In this document: positions 24,741 through 36,752 of the stretch, piece after piece
Numbering within the stretch: position 1 is the stretch's first letter
Layout: every line of letters begins with the position of its first letter
Source: Diospyros lotus
Lineage: Eukaryota > Streptophyta > Magnoliopsida > Ericales > Ebenaceae
Direction: 5' to 3'
Assembly (NCBI RefSeq): GCF_014633365.1
Contig: NC_068349.1
Location: 22,272,753-22,336,752, forward strand
DNA length: 64,000 nt
Translations under genes and position numbers: made by a program
Notes under the pieces: model-generated
Told to the model about the DNA's origin: nothing
What the model saw: the letters and a program-made list of their open reading frames with translations, nothing else
The model's database searches: none

Positions 24741-25174
24741 CAATTTAATTTTCTAGGTAAGTCCAGGTCGAATCACTGGGAGATCAAAATAGAAATGAAA
24801 TGCGGCGAAAGATTTTTATGCGCTGAATGAGTTTGTCAGACCAATTCAGCTAAATGATTTATTTTTCAAGATTAAAAATAAGATGTTTGTGTATGGAAGG
24901 CAACCATGGGACAAAGCAATTTATGTGCCAGCCATTGATTTACCAAAGAGATATCAAAATATTAACATCGACTGATTTAAATTGAGGTTATGCAGTTAAC
25001 TGTATCCCAAGATGATAATAGTTCTAAGTTAAGCACTCTCCATACATGGCATGAAAGAGTCTTGATTAAGTAACTATCATAAATTGAAATACAGATTAAC
25101 ACACATTTGAGATCCGATAAGTAACTACAACTCAAGGTCATGATAGTTCTAGGTTAAGCACTCTCCATACATGG
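24741..25174. repeat. Repeat family E, left part
   Basis: No coding. It contains two copies of a GTTAAGCACTCTCCATACATGG motif (near 25033 and 25153). The first continues into GCATGAAAGAGTC, exactly as the sequence right of 55821 does, so E was one continuous sequence before the Tat element inserted. The last five bases, CATGG (25170-25174), are the Tat target duplication. Confidence 0.75.
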
Positions 25175-25384
25175 TGTTGTTGCCAAAATACAACAATCTA
25201 TTTTTAATTGCGGATAGACCCAAGAGTCTTGGTAGTCGTGTCTTTGCTGATGAAGATGTTGACAAGCAATTGGATCTGCTAAAGGTCCAGATCTGATAAT
25301 CTGATAGGGCTGATGATCTGGTGGGCTGATGATCAGGTGACCAAAAATGATCAGGTGGCCTAAAATGATCAGGTGGCCTAAAAT

Positions 25385-25800
25385 GACCGAGTGGCCTAAA
25401 ATGACCGAGTGGCCTTGATGACGAGTGACCTGGTAATGAGTGGCCTTGATGACAAGTGACCTTGGTGACGATTGGCCTGAAGATGATGAGTGGCCTTGGT
25501 GGCGAGTGGCCTTGATGACGAGTGGCCTTGATGACGAGTGACCTGGGTGACGAGTGACCTTGGTGACAAGTGGCCTTGATGACGAGTGACCTTGGTGACG
25601 AGTGGCCTTGATGATGAGTGGCCTTGATGACGAGTGACCTGGGTGACGAGTGACCTTGGTGACGAGTGACCTTGATGAAGAGTGACCTTGGGGACGAGTG
25701 GCCTTGATGACGAGTGACCTGGGTGACGAGTGGCCTTGGTGACGAGTGGCCTGTAGATGACGAGTGGCCTTGGTGACGAGTGACCTGAAAATGACTAGTG
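25385..25800. repeat. 16-bp minisatellite, left arm
   Basis: Some 25 units of the type GACGAGTGGCCTTGAT, with variants GACGAGTGACCTGGGT and GACGAGTGACCTTGGT. The period is 16, so all frames cycle and a long but meaningless open stretch arises. Inverted relative at 26540-26880. Confidence 0.9.
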
Positions 25801-25945
25801 GCCTACAAAACAAGAGCACCGTTAGGACGCGGGTGGGGGTCCCCGCGCAAACCCTCCGATGCTTGAGTCAGATCTTGAGAGAAAATGAGAAAAGTGTGCT
25901 TTAATTACTCAAAATTACGTACCTTGACATGAAGGTGGGGTCTCA

Positions 25946-25953
25946 TATTTATA
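25946..25953 (-). promoter_or_regulatory. TATA box on the left palindrome arm
   Basis: TATTTATA on the plus strand, i.e. TATAAATA on the minus strand. It is the mirror of the box at 26388-26395 and would drive transcription leftward. Confidence 0.55.
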
Positions 25954-26096
25954 GTGGAGGAGATAGAGGGGCCTTACAGTATTCTCGGTGAGATTTTCAT
26001 GGCCCATTCTGGGAATTTCAGGGCCCATTCGACTGGCGAGACGAGGAGCACTCGTCTAGATCTTCAACTCTGAAGGGTTACTCAGCATGGCCAAGT

Positions 26097-26245
26097 GACC
26101 TCCACTCGGTTAGGCCGAGTTTAGGGGAAGGGCCACTCGGCACGACCGAGTGACCCCCCACTCGGCATTACCAAGTGGACCCCCACTCGGTTGGGCCTAG
26201 GGGGTAAACCACTCGGTAGTGCCGAGTGTAGGTCACTCGGTCATG
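26097..26245. repeat. Centre of the LTR palindrome, array of mini-hairpins
   Basis: Repeated short inverted motifs CACTCGG-4 to 5 bases-CCGAGTG, spaced about 25-30 bp apart, for example at 26150 and 26213-26250. A similar array occurs at about 58370-58510 in the second Tat copy, so it is a family feature. Confidence 0.85.
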
Positions 26246-26387
26246 CCGAGTGACCCTTCGGAGTTGAAGATCTAGACGAGTGCTCCTCGTCTCGCCAGTC
26301 GAATGGGCCCCGAAATTCCTGGAATGGGCCACGAAAATCTCGCCGAGAATACCTCAAGGCCCCTCTATCTCCTCCACTATAAATATG

Positions 26388-26395
26388 AGACCCCA
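26388..26395 (+). promoter_or_regulatory. TATA box of the Tat(+) 5' LTR
   Basis: CTATAAATATGAGACCCC lies about 670 bp before the LTR end. In the minus Tat copy the equivalent box is at 58240-58247. It is the likely promoter for the genomic RNA, by position. Confidence 0.65.
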
Positions 26396-26539
26396 CCTTC
26401 ATGTCAAGGTACGCAATTTTGAGTAATTGAAGCACACTTTTCTCATTTTCTCTCGAGATCTGACTCAAGCATCGGAGTGTTTGCGCGGGGACCCCCACCC
26501 ACGTCCTAACAGTGCTCTCGTTTTGTAAGCCACTTGTCA

Positions 26540-26880
26540 TTTTCAGGTCACTCGTCACTAAGGCCACTCGTCATCTACAGGCCACTCGTCACCAAGGCCA
26601 CTCGTCACCCAGGTCACCCGTCATCAAGGCCACTCGTCACCAAGGTCACTCATCACCAAGGTCACTCGTCATCAAGGCCACTTGTCACCAAGGTCACTCG
26701 TCACCCAGGTCACTCGTCATCAAGGCCACTCGTCATGAAGGCCACTCGCCACCAAGGCCACTCATCATCTTCAGGCCACTCGTCACCAAGGTCACTCATC
26801 ATCAGGGCCACTCGTTACCCAGGTCACTTGTCATCAAGGCCACTCGGTCATTTTAGGCCACTCAGTCATTTTAGGCCACC
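26540..26880. repeat. 16-bp minisatellite, right arm
   Basis: About 20 units of the type CAAGGCCACTCGTCAC, the reverse complement of the array at 25385-25800. It lies in the R/U5 part, so it would be near the 5' end of the element's RNA. Confidence 0.9.
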
Positions 26881-27058
26881 TGATCATTTTGGTCACCTGA
26901 TCATCAGCCCACCAGATCATCAGCCCTATCAGATTATCAAATCTGGACCTTTAGCAGATCCAATTGCTTGTCAACATCTTCATCAGCAAAGACATGACTA
27001 CCAAGACTCTTGCGTCTATCCACAATTAAAAATAGATTGTTGTATTTTGGCAACAACA

Positions 27059-27077
27059 ATTGGGCCGTATGTGGGAA
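27059..27077 (+). promoter_or_regulatory. Primer-binding-site region of Tat(+)
   Basis: Directly after the LTR end the sequence reads ATTGGGCCGTATGTGGGAA. It resembles the TTGGCGCCGTCTGTGGGAA start of many Tat-lineage internal regions, with changes at two or three positions. This is from my memory of the family; the exact primer tRNA was not established. Confidence 0.6.
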
Positions 27078-27103
27078 ACGCAAGACAAAAAGTCAACTTA
27101 AGA

Positions 27104-27229
27104 ATGGCAAACACACGTGGGCACTGACGAACTCTCTCTCAAGGCATTGAAACACGCCCGCCACCACGGAACTCTCAACAACAAGGACCTCCTCCTCCTC
27201 CTCATAATGCTCAAACACAAGGGGGCGAT
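27104..27229 (+). pseudogene. Tat(+) gag, N-terminal part
   Basis: It starts with an ATG at 27104 encoding MANTRG, a start I recognise from Tat-lineage gag. It stays in one frame up to the Athila insertion at 27230, apart from a TGA at 27125-27127. The frame resumes at 37931 and, but for a TAG at 37952-37954, runs into the open gag frame at 37955. The first methionine of that downstream frame is therefore internal. A proline run (CCT repeats, about 27187-27204) gives a PPPPP tract. Confidence 0.8.
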
Positions 27230-28402
27230 TGGCCAGCGATTGTCGAACCGCTCCAGAATTAGAGATCTATGAATCTCTTCTCTAGTTTGCAGCAAAGTGC
27301 ACCCTAGGTCATCTCTCACAAGGAGCCTCACCTTCTTCTACCAACAAGGAGAACCAATACAAATAACAGTTTGTTTGGGGGGGGGGGGTTTGACAGAAAA
27401 CTAATTAACAAAACAGAAAGATAAAGATGATGAAAAATCAGTAAAAGATATGCAACCGGCTGTGTATTTGTCTCCTATGTGGAATCTTCCTTGTCCAACC
27501 TATATGTCTTGGCTTGCTAGATGTTTTGATCTCCGGAAAACAAACTCAAAGCATCCCCAACAACCGTCCAAGGATTAGAATGATTGGAAATAACAAAATA
27601 AATGCAGAAATCTCTTGCAAACAAAATGCAACCATTCACTCTCTATTCAACCTATCCGGACCTATGCAAGAACAACCGTTCAAGCACACAATATTCATTT
27701 CCGAGATGTTATACCAACCGGCTATAACATTCTGTTCTCTTAAGCATTTAACAGAAAATGAAACCATGCAAGTTCACACAAACCTGCCATGAACTCCATG
27801 CATTCACAAATCTGCTCAAACTAAACCAAATAGAAATGAATAAGAAACAAACAACAAACCAGATTCTTGTAGCTCATCCGGGACTCAAATTCCACATGGA
27901 TTCAAGACACACAACCGGTTACAAAATGTTCTAGCCTATCATTACAGCAAGGAAAACAGAATGGAACAAAAGATGTAGAAAACAGAAAAATGCTACAATA
28001 ACAAAAACGGGCAGAATCCTCTCTATTTTCTCCTCTCCTTCTATATCATCCTCTCTGAAAATTAATGCTAAGAGGCCTTAAATACATGGCTAAGAAAGGA
28101 AAGCTAGGAAGGCTAGGGTTGGGCCTGGCCCAACAGAAAACAAGTAAGCCCAAAAATAGCATAATTTGAGTAGCCCAAGTTTGCTCCTTGAAAGTAAGCC
28201 CAAGCTCCTTTAGTGAGCCACTTCTCTAGCCCATCCAATATTCCCTAAAGCCTGGATCCATAGAGGTAAGATAGAAAATAGTGTAAGGACAATTTGAAGC
28301 ATAATAAAATAGAAACAATGAAATATCAGCAAAAATTACTTCAAATGGCCTAATAAGAATGAAGTGAAATGCCAAAATATGGTATAAATATGCATGCTAT
28401 CA
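27230..28402 (-). repeat. 3' LTR of the Athila element
   Basis: 1173 bp, TGATAGCATGC to TGGCCA on the minus strand. It carries a 12-base G run on the plus strand near 27377-27388. A TATA-like TATTTAAG is on the minus strand at 28077-28084. Same length as the 5' LTR. Confidence 0.97.
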
Positions 28403-28413
28403 ATTCCCCCATA
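28403..28413 (-). promoter_or_regulatory. Polypurine tract of the Athila element
   Basis: The minus strand reads TATGGGGGAAT immediately before the LTR start TGATAG, a characteristic Athila PPT. Confidence 0.9.
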
Positions 28414-29780
28414 CTTAGACTTTTGCACTCCTGGGCAAAACACTAGACTCTATGACTCAAGAATAGAAATGTGGAAAAACACAAATTAGATGCAAGGTAG
28501 GTAAGTCTTCAAGAATTCATCATTCAAAGATCATCTTTCCTCTACTTCCAAGAAAACAAGTGACATGGCAATTCATCCAATAAGACAAATCAAAAGTAGA
28601 AGCCTCTCACAGGACAAGTGTATGCTCAAAAATCTCTCAAGAGGTGGTGGTGACTGTTTCGCTCAAATTCACCCAATCACAATTCCACTACCATAAGCTT
28701 GTTTATCTTCTCAATCTCCACTATCCATGTCAAATGCATGCCACAAATCAAAAGGACTTATTCAGGGTTGTAATGTGGGGAAGAAAGAAATGGAAAGACA
28801 ACAATGAAGGAAAACATGCCTTAGGTCGAGAAAACATTTCATGCAACTCTAAGATCAAGAGATAGAATTTCCAAGCGTTATGAAGAACATTGCATCTTTA
28901 TTCAGTTGAGTGCGTTTTACGCTCTGTCTCAACTTTGCTTTCTTCTTTTTCTCATCAATTTTCAATTTTTTTTTTTTTTTTTTTTTTGTTTTTTGTTTTT
29001 TGTTTATTTATTTATATTTTTTTTTTCGAAAGAGGTGAGTGCGTTTTACGCTCCTTCTCACCCTTCTATCCTTTTCTTGCTTTTCTTTTTCTTTTTACAT
29101 GGATGCAAATGGCCTTTGGCCTTATGACTTGCTCGATGAATTCAATCTCTCTCTCTAGAATGCACTTAATATTCCTCTTCCTTCCTAAGGTTGGAAGGTC
29201 CAAAAAGGGGTGTATGAGAATGAAGGGTAAAAATGATGGCTCTAAGTGGCAAGCGAAAGGGATTGATTGAATTTTTTTTTTTTTTTTTTTTTTTTTTTTC
29301 GTATAACAAAATGGCTAAATGGGGACAAGAAAGAATGCCTTAATCATGTTCGAGTCAGGCATGAACAAATATAGCCTCAACCAAGAATCAAAACAAGTTC
29401 TAGAGTGGAGATCATGATAGGTGAATGCACACACAAGAAAGACAATAGGCTCAAAATCCTCACGGCTGTAGACTACCCAATCAATCTATCAAATCAAACT
29501 CATTGCCAAGTCACTCGAAATTAAGGAAGATAAGATTGAAGTTCTAATCATGATGGGTTCTTTTAGACTTAATTGCTTAACTTGCATTTCCACGCAAAAC
29601 AAACTCAACTAAACCCAAGGAAAAAGAAATATGAAAAGATAAAGAAAATGCGGCTAAAATAAGAATGCTGCCTCCCCCCACACTTAGACTTTACATTGCC
29701 CTCAATGTAAACATGCAATTCCGATCAAGAATAAGACAAGTAAATGTAAAATACTAGGGAGAGAGAAACAGCCTGATGTA
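28414..29780 (-). other. Athila 3' non-coding region
   Basis: About 1.37 kb between pol and the PPT. It has no significant frame on the minus strand, so no envelope-like gene. It contains two long T runs on the plus strand (about 28967-28987 and 29270-29299), separated by two copies of a GTGAGTGCGTTTTACGCTC-type segment near 28905 and 29035. Confidence 0.85.
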
Positions 29781-32700
29781 TCAAATGTAGGTGGCGTTGA
29801 GGAGATGCAGCTCCTCCACAATATGCTCCTGAAAGCTCTCGTAGAATGGCTTAAGCCGCTGCCCGTTCACTGTGAATTGCTTTGCATTGGACTCGTCCTT
29901 GATTGCAACTGCACCAAAGGGAAAAACATGAATAACTATGAAAGGACCAGTCCAACGAGAACGTAACTTACCGGGCATCAACTTGAGACGGGAATTGTAT
30001 AGCAGAACTTTCTGGCCAACTTCGAATGTCTTCTTCACAATAAGCTTGTCATGCACAGCCTTGGTCTTCTCCTTGTAGATGCGTGAGTTCTCATATGCGT
30101 CCATCCTAATCTCCTCAAGCTCTTGAAGTTGGAGCTTTCTTTGGGTCCCCGATTGACTGATGTCCATATTGCATTGCTTCACCGCCCAATATGCCTTATG
30201 CTCCACCTCCACCGGTAAGTGACACGCTTTTCCAAAAACCAACCTATAAGGGGACATGCCGATGGGGGTTTTGTAGGCCGTGCGGTAGGCCCAAAGTGCA
30301 TCTTCTAATCTCGTGCTCCAGTCTTTCCTATTGGGCTGGACAGTCTTCTCCAAAATCTGCTTGATCTCCCTATTTGAGACTTCAGCTTGCCCATTAGTCT
30401 GTGGATGATAAGCAGTCGCCACTTTGTGTAATACCCCATACTTACGAAGTAGGGTGTCCATCTTTCTATTGCAAAAGTGGGATCCTTGGTCGCTGATGAT
30501 GGCCCTAGGCATGCCAAACCTGCAAAAGATGTGAGAACGAACAAAATCTGCAACCACAGAAGCATCATCAGTCCTGGTGGCTTTAGCTTCCACCCACTTA
30601 GAAACATAATCCACAGCTAACAGAATGTACAAATAACCAAATGACACAGGAAATGGACCCATGAAGTCAATGCCCCAAACATCAAAGATTTCACAAAACA
30701 ATAAGGGTTGTTGAGGCATTTCATTCCTACGTGATATAGTGCCTGTGTGTTGGCAACGTGTGCAATTCTTACAGAACTCATATGAATCCTTAAAGAGAGA
30801 AGGCCAATATAATCCAGAATCTAGGACTTTCCTAGCTGTACGTTGGGGACCAAAGTGACCACCACATGCAAGTGTGTGACAAAAATTTAAGACAGATGCA
30901 AACTCATGGTTAGGCACACATCTCCTAATGACCTGGTCACTACACATGCGCCACAGATAGGGATCATCCCACACATAATACCGAGCCTGACTCTTAAATT
31001 TATTTAGCTGTTCCTTCTTAAAATATGCAGGTAATTCAGAAGCAACTAAATAATTGACTAAATCAGCATACCAGGGCTCAACACCATGAATGTGGTATAA
31101 TAACTCATCTGGGAAATCATCCCTGATAGGCTGGGAGTCCATGACTGGGGAATCTGAAGAAGAAGGGATCCTGCTCAAATGATCAGCTACTAGGTTCTCG
31201 GCCCCACTCTTATCTTTTATCTCCACATTGAACTCCTGAAGTAGGAGCATCCACCGTATCAACCGGGGCTTAGCATCGGGCTTGTTCAATAAGTATTTTA
31301 GGGCTGCATGGTCAGAAAACACGACAACATTAGAACCCAGAAGATAGGAGCGAAATTTATCTAAAGCAAACACAATAGCTAAAAGCTCCTTCTCAGTCGT
31401 GGTGTAGTTTGCTTGAGCAGCATCCAAGGTGCGCGAGGCATAGGCAATGACATGTGACTTCTTCTCCACACGCTGTGAAAGGACGGCACCCACTGCAAAG
31501 TTGGAGGCGTCGCACATCAGCTCGAAGGGCAACTCCCAGTCGGGTGGCTGTATGATGGGTGGAGAAATCAATCGACTCTTCAGTTCCTCGAATGCTCGCT
31601 TGCACTGCTCATCAAAGTGGAAGGTCACTTCTTTCTGGAGAAGGTGGGAAAGTGGAAGTGCAATCTTGCTGAAATCCTTGATGAATCTCCTGTAAAATCC
31701 TGCATGGCCAAGGAAAGAACGCACCTCTCTCACAGAGGTGGGGTAAGGCAATGAAGCAATAACATCAACCTTAGACCGATCCACTTCTATACCCTTCTTA
31801 GACAGAACATGCCCTAAAACAATTCCTTGTTCTACCATGAAATGACATTTTTCGAAATTTAAAACAAGGTTCTTTTCAATGCATCTCTCTAGGACTCTAC
31901 CCAAGCTAACCAAGCAATCATCAAAAGAAGTACCATAAACTGAAAAATCATCCATGAATACTTCCATGCAATGCTCTAGAAAATCTGAAAATATACTTAC
32001 CATGCATCGCTGAAAGGTACCTGGAGCATTACATAGACCGAAAGGCATTCTTCTATAAGCGAATGTGCCAAAGGGGCAGGTGAAGGTGGTCTTCTCTTGA
32101 TCCTCTGGGGCTATGCAAATCTGAAAGTATCCAGAAAAACCGTCAAGGAAACAATAGTGCGACTTACCGGCCAACCTCTCCAACATCTGATCAATGAATG
32201 GGAGGGGGAAATGATCCTTTCTGGTTGCTTGGTTCAGCTTTCTATAATCAATGCAGACTCTCCAGCTGTTTTGCACTCTCATGGGGATGAGCTCATTCTG
32301 CTCATTTGGGACCACCGTGATGCCCGTCTTTTTTGGAACAACCTGCACGGGACTCACCCACTTGCTGTCAGAAATAGGGTAAATAATACCGGCTGCAAGT
32401 AATTTACTTACCTCCTGCTTTACCACATCAAGGATGGTTGGGTTAAGTCTTCTTTGAGGTTGCCTTGCTGGCTTTGCTCCTTCCTCCAATAAGATACGGT
32501 GCATGCAAACAGAGGGGCTGATTCCAGTTATGTCCGCTAAAGTCCACCCAATTGCTTTCTTATTATTTTTCAGCACATCCAGCAACTTTCTCTCTTGGTC
32601 AGGCTGCAAGTTGTTTGCAATGATGACTGGCAGCTTCTCATCTTTCTCCAAGAATGCATACTTGAGGTGCTGAGGCAAGGGCTTGCACTGAATGGTTGGT

Positions 32701-35468
32701 GGCTGCTGGAAAGAGGGGGCTGATCTATTTGACTGGAACTCTAACTCCAAGGCACTATCAACCTGCTCAACAAGGTTAGCAGCACTATCTTCCACTTGGG
32801 AAATGTTAGCATCAAAATCAAACTCATGTCTATGCAAAAATTCAACAATCTCTAAGCATGCAGCACATTGACTCTCTCCATCACTACAATTGGTGCAATT
32901 AATCGTATCTGGGAACTCATGCACAGTGGGGAATTCATCAATTAAATCAGAAGACTCAGAACATGCTTCATTCACTAACAGGTCAACTCTATTTACTTGA
33001 AAAGTGGAATGATCCTCGACAGGGAATTTCATGGCATCAAGTATCTTGAAGTTAATTGTGTTACCAGCAAATTCCATGGAAAGTGTACCCTCATGCACAT
33101 TGATAATAGTTCTAGCAGTTTTTAAGAATGGTCTCCCTAGGATCAAGGGTGCATGCTCAAGTGTGCTGTTATCTTCCATATTCAAAACATAAAAATCTGC
33201 TGGAAAGATTAAATCCTTAACCTTAACCAGCACATCTTCTAGGACTCCAGTGGGGTGTGCAGTACTTCTATTGGCTAGTTGGACAACCACTCCTGTTGGC
33301 TTCAAAGGACCACACTGCAATGAAGCATAAATAGAGTTAGGCATGACATTAATGGATGCACCTAAATCTAGTAAAGCATTGCTAAATTGCATGTCTCCTA
33401 TAGTACAAGGAATGGAGAACATCCCTGGATCTTTACACTTTGCTGGCATGGCAGGTTGGATAAGGGCAGAGACATTTCTCCCAAGGTTGATCTTCTCATT
33501 CCCCATAAGCTTCCTCTTGTGAGTACACAAATCCTTGAGAAATTTTGCATACTTGGGGATCTGTCTAATGGCTTCAAGGAGGGGAATGTTGACTTCAACT
33601 TTCTGGAATGTTTCCATAATCTCTTTATCCACTTCGGCCTCTGCTCTTTTCTTGTTTTGTGTTGCTCGATGTGGGAATGGTAGGGGCTGGATGTTGGAAG
33701 ACTCTCCTTGTTCTTGATAGCTGGAGTTTGGTTGCTTGGCTTCTTGGACTGAGGAGGGTTGCTGCTCTTTGCTACCCTCTACATTCTGCTTCTCTACATG
33801 CTGCTCCATGTTTGATGATGGTGGAGGGGTTTGGTTGATTACTTCTTTCCCATTTCGAAGCATGATGGCAATAACATTACCCCTTGGATTGGCAACTAGT
33901 TGTGAAGGAAGCTGCCCCGAACCTTGACTCCTTAACTCATTGATGTTTGTGGCTAGCTGGCCTATTTGGGTCTCCAAATTTTGAATTGTGGTTTCTGTTT
34001 TCTGTTGGAATTGGAGTGTGTTGGCTGCTAGTTGCTTAACAAGATCATCTAAGGTAGGTTCTGACTTGGGTAATGGTGGTGCTTGTTGCATGGCTTGATT
34101 CTGCCTTGGTGGTGGAGCATGGTTGCTTGAAGGATGGAACCTCTGCTGAAATGGTTGATTCTGGTATGGCTGCTGTTGGTGCACATGTTGATTGGAAGGG
34201 CTGCCATATCTGAGGTTTGGATGGTCTCTCCAACCTGGATTATAGGTGGCTGAGTATGGATCATACTTGTGTTGTGGATGCTGCTGGAAAGGTGGATTGT
34301 GCTGCTGGAAAGGTCTACCAGGGAAGATGCCAGCAACAGATTCATTATTTTCTTGCAACTGTGGGCATTGATCTGTTGTATGGGATGGCAAGGAGCAAAT
34401 GCCACAAAGTTGCTGCTGGGGTTGCTTTCTCTCTAATGCCAACTGCCTGACCATGGAAGCCAATTCCTCAAGCTTGTTTTCCATCCTTTGCTGGTCCATA
34501 GTGGCAGCCACATTGACTTCATTGATGGCTTTTGTAGGAGTGTTAATTCTGGTGCCAAATTGCTGGGCATTTTGTGCCATCTTTGATATCAGCTCTTGTG
34601 CAGCTGCTGGGGTCTTCTCTGCCAAAGCTCCTCCACTTGCAGCATCTACCAAGTATCTGTCCATGGGGATTAGACCTTCATAGAGATACTGAATTAGGAG
34701 TTGGTCACTTATCTGATGGTGAGGACAGCTGGAACACAACTTCTTGAACCTCTCCCAATACTCATGTAGAGTTTCACCACTCATCTGCCTTATACCACAA
34801 ATTTCCTTCCTTATTGATGCTGTTCTGGAGGCTGGAAAGAATTTTTCCAGGAAGATCCTCTTCAATCCATCCCAGCTGGTAATGGCAGCTGGTGGCAGGT
34901 AGTAGAGCCAATCTTTGGCGGATCCATCAAGTGAGAATGGAAAGGCTCTTAGCTTGATTTGCTCTTCATCTACTCCTTGTGGCCGCATGGTTGAGCAAAC
35001 CACATGAAACTCTTTCAGATGCTTGTGTGGATCCTCTCCTGCAAGGCCATGAAACTTGGGCAACAAATGGATCAGTCCAGACTTAAGTTCGAAGTTGGCA
35101 TCTAGCTGTGGGTATTGAATACATAGGGGCTGGTAATGCACATCAGGTTCAGCCAGCTCTCTAATAGTTCTGCCATCCAAATGACCATGATTTGCATTAT
35201 TTCCATGATTTCCATTATTGCCATTACCATTATTTGCATTGTTTGCATTATTTGCATTATCTCCATTACCATTATCTGCCATATTGATGAATGCTGGAAT
35301 AGGTTCGGATGAAGTATTAGAAGTACTGTTAGGGTCAATCCTATCCCGAGACTTAAGTTCTCTAGCTTGCCTTCTAAGAGTAGTCTCTAATTCAAGATCC
35401 AAATCAAGTAATTTTTCCTTAGAGGATCTGGTCATGCACTTAGAGATCAGCTCAAAAACAGCACACAA
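29781..35468 (-). CDS. Athila gag-pol polyprotein, intact, 1895 aa
   Basis: A single uninterrupted frame encoding the replication proteins of an Athila element. Domains: Gag (about residues 100-300) with asparagine/glycine-rich repeats before it (65-95); zinc knuckle C355, C358, H363, C368; a glutamine/proline-rich linker (385-470); protease with DLGA at 701-704, where leucine replaces the usual serine/threonine, as is common in Athila; RT with FMDD at 1171-1174; RNase H with acidic residues near D1320, E1359 and D1386; integrase with an HHCC finger (H1531, H1538, C1566, C1569) and a catalytic triad D1601, D1660, E1696. All these key residues are present. The start is the first in-frame ATG; a later methionine (M63, INMADNG) could also serve. 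No stop separates Gag from Pol, so any excess of Gag would need another mechanism. Confidence 0.96.
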   Translation of the reverse strand: MCAVFELISKCMTRSSKEKLLDLDLELETTLRRQARELKSRDRIDPNSTSNTSSEPIPAFINMADNGNGDNANNANNANNGNGNNGNHGNNANHGHLDGRTIRELAEPDVHYQPLCIQYPQLDANFELKSGLIHLLPKFHGLAGEDPHKHLKEFHVVCSTMRPQGVDEEQIKLRAFPFSLDGSAKDWLYYLPPAAITSWDGLKRIFLEKFFPASRTASIRKEICGIRQMSGETLHEYWERFKKLCSSCPHHQISDQLLIQYLYEGLIPMDRYLVDAASGGALAEKTPAAAQELISKMAQNAQQFGTRINTPTKAINEVNVAATMDQQRMENKLEELASMVRQLALERKQPQQQLCGICSLPSHTTDQCPQLQENNESVAGIFPGRPFQQHNPPFQQHPQHKYDPYSATYNPGWRDHPNLRYGSPSNQHVHQQQPYQNQPFQQRFHPSSNHAPPPRQNQAMQQAPPLPKSEPTLDDLVKQLAANTLQFQQKTETTIQNLETQIGQLATNINELRSQGSGQLPSQLVANPRGNVIAIMLRNGKEVINQTPPPSSNMEQHVEKQNVEGSKEQQPSSVQEAKQPNSSYQEQGESSNIQPLPFPHRATQNKKRAEAEVDKEIMETFQKVEVNIPLLEAIRQIPKYAKFLKDLCTHKRKLMGNEKINLGRNVSALIQPAMPAKCKDPGMFSIPCTIGDMQFSNALLDLGASINVMPNSIYASLQCGPLKPTGVVVQLANRSTAHPTGVLEDVLVKVKDLIFPADFYVLNMEDNSTLEHAPLILGRPFLKTARTIINVHEGTLSMEFAGNTINFKILDAMKFPVEDHSTFQVNRVDLLVNEACSESSDLIDEFPTVHEFPDTINCTNCSDGESQCAACLEIVEFLHRHEFDFDANISQVEDSAANLVEQVDSALELEFQSNRSAPSFQQPPTIQCKPLPQHLKYAFLEKDEKLPVIIANNLQPDQERKLLDVLKNNKKAIGWTLADITGISPSVCMHRILLEEGAKPARQPQRRLNPTILDVVKQEVSKLLAAGIIYPISDSKWVSPVQVVPKKTGITVVPNEQNELIPMRVQNSWRVCIDYRKLNQATRKDHFPLPFIDQMLERLAGKSHYCFLDGFSGYFQICIAPEDQEKTTFTCPFGTFAYRRMPFGLCNAPGTFQRCMVSIFSDFLEHCMEVFMDDFSVYGTSFDDCLVSLGRVLERCIEKNLVLNFEKCHFMVEQGIVLGHVLSKKGIEVDRSKVDVIASLPYPTSVREVRSFLGHAGFYRRFIKDFSKIALPLSHLLQKEVTFHFDEQCKRAFEELKSRLISPPIIQPPDWELPFELMCDASNFAVGAVLSQRVEKKSHVIAYASRTLDAAQANYTTTEKELLAIVFALDKFRSYLLGSNVVVFSDHAALKYLLNKPDAKPRLIRWMLLLQEFNVEIKDKSGAENLVADHLSRIPSSSDSPVMDSQPIRDDFPDELLYHIHGVEPWYADLVNYLVASELPAYFKKEQLNKFKSQARYYVWDDPYLWRMCSDQVIRRCVPNHEFASVLNFCHTLACGGHFGPQRTARKVLDSGLYWPSLFKDSYEFCKNCTRCQHTGTISRRNEMPQQPLLFCEIFDVWGIDFMGPFPVSFGYLYILLAVDYVSKWVEAKATRTDDASVVADFVRSHIFCRFGMPRAIISDQGSHFCNRKMDTLLRKYGVLHKVATAYHPQTNGQAEVSNREIKQILEKTVQPNRKDWSTRLEDALWAYRTAYKTPIGMSPYRLVFGKACHLPVEVEHKAYWAVKQCNMDISQSGTQRKLQLQELEEIRMDAYENSRIYKEKTKAVHDKLIVKKTFEVGQKVLLYNSRLKLMPGKLRSRWTGPFIVIHVFPFGAVAIKDESNAKQFTVNGQRLKPFYESFQEHIVEELHLLNATYI

Positions 35469-36728
35469 AATGGCCTATGCATACCAAGAACTCAAAAACT
35501 CAAAAAAACACACAAACAAAAACAAAAAACACACAAACACAAAAACAGGTCAAACAATAAGCCCTTAGATGATTTTTTTATGCAATTTTTCACAAAATTT
35601 CAACACAAAAACACTGAGGGACCTAAAAACACTAAAAACCACACAAAATTAGCCACTGAGAAACACAAAATGGCCCAAAAAGTGGTCTAAACGTTGGAAT
35701 TTGGCCAAAAAAGGCTCTTTTCATAGCAAATCGGTGACTATTGATCCCCACACCCCCATTTCTTTGGACACCAAAAATCAGCTCAATCGGAGCAAGTGAA
35801 AAGCTATGAACAGTAACCGGGAAACTGATTTTTTTCCCTCAAAACCTACTCCTATTTTGCCTTAGAAACCACTCTATATGCAAGAAAACATCAAGGAAAG
35901 CATATGGACTTGAAAGAATATCAAGTAGGGATGAGAAAGGAAGAGGATAGCACCGGTATCTCAAGCTCAATCCTTAAATAATGCTATCTGTCATGAAGAT
36001 GGTCAAAACCGCTGCTGAATGGAAGGCTGCTGGTGGTTGCTTTCTTATGGTTGCAGCTGCTGGTGTCTTCTGCCAAACGAAAATGGAGATTAGTGTGGAA
36101 GGTAAAGACAACGTTGAATGGAGTGTTAAAAGAGAGGAAACAAAAGGAAAATGTGAGAAAGAAAAATGGAATATCCTCTTGGTCAGGTGATCTGCTGTCA
36201 GAGGCAGAAAAGTGGGATTCAGAGCATTCTAAAAATAGTTATGCTCTCCTGATCTGCTGCAGGCTTGTCTACTTGCTATGTGAGCTTGCTTTTCAGAGCC
36301 TATCAGAGCACATGAAGACCAGAGAAGGACACAAACAAGGTGTGATACTGAAAAATCAGAGAAGGACTGCAGGTGTTTTGCTTTTTCAGTTGCTGCAGGG
36401 TTGCTTTTTCAGTTGTTCAGGTTGTGCAGCCCTCTCCAACAGCCACTTCTTGGTTCAAAAATGATTCCAAAAAGGAGAAAACAAAAAAGGAAAATACACA
36501 CAAACAAAAAGAAGATCGAAAAGGCAAATGAGGCTTCTCTGTTGCTGCTTGCTATCAGTTTATCTCAAGAACAGAATAGCTTTTCACCAAGAACACCAAA
36601 CTGATAACCTTATCAACAACTGATAACCTTTTCACCAAGAACACAAAACAGATAAAACACACAAACAAGAAAACAAAACAAACATAAAATAGGGTCGGTC
36701 CTCTATGTTTTTAGAAGAAAAACTTGGC
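35469..36728 (-). other. Athila untranslated leader
   Basis: About 1.26 kb between the PBS and the gag-pol start. Short frames occur on both strands but none resembles a known protein. The first 110 bp upstream of the ATG (35470-35560 on the plus strand) are A/C-rich. Confidence 0.85.
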
Positions 36729-36746
36729 TCCCCGGCAACGGCGCCA
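36729..36746 (-). promoter_or_regulatory. Primer binding site of the Athila element
   Basis: The minus strand reads TGGCGCCGTTGCCGGGGA, the classic Athila site usually assigned to tRNA-Asp. It lies six bases inside the 5' LTR end at 36753. Confidence 0.95.
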
Positions 36747-36752
36747 AAATTC

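Larger units (their letters stand above)
25175..27058 (+). repeat. 5' LTR of the Tat(+) element, a giant inverted repeat
   Basis: This 1884-bp unit begins TG and ends CA next to the PBS-like site. Its first ~940 bp (25175-26116) are the inverted copy of its last ~820 bp (26239-27058), at roughly 93% identity by eye. Arms differ mainly in the number of 16-bp minisatellite units. Each arm has a TATA box facing outward from the centre. The centre (about 26097-26245) holds many CACTCGG..CCGAGTG mini-palindromes. The second Tat copy has the outer arm and centre but no mirrored arm. It may be a palindromic LTR or two LTRs fused head to head. Confidence 0.85.

Noticed and set aside
25385..25800. Possible CRISPR-like array
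   Set aside because: Units are contiguous 16-bp repeats without unique spacers, in a plant retrotransposon LTR.
25154..25819. Open stretch of 221 codons with repeated RHQGHSS-type peptides (minus), and its 197-codon mirror at 26534-27127 (plus)
   Set aside because: It arises from a 16-bp minisatellite cycling through all frames in both arms of the LTR palindrome. It has no domain, and the right one runs through the PBS.
27514..27792. 92-codon frame repeated at 37037-37315 and, shorter, at 4517-4711
   Set aside because: It lies on the antisense strand of the Athila LTR. The repetition reflects LTR copies.
28890..29270. 126-codon open stretch with a phenylalanine-rich, membrane-like segment
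   Set aside because: The hydrophobic part comes from a poly-T tract in the Athila 3' non-coding region, on the strand opposite to the element.
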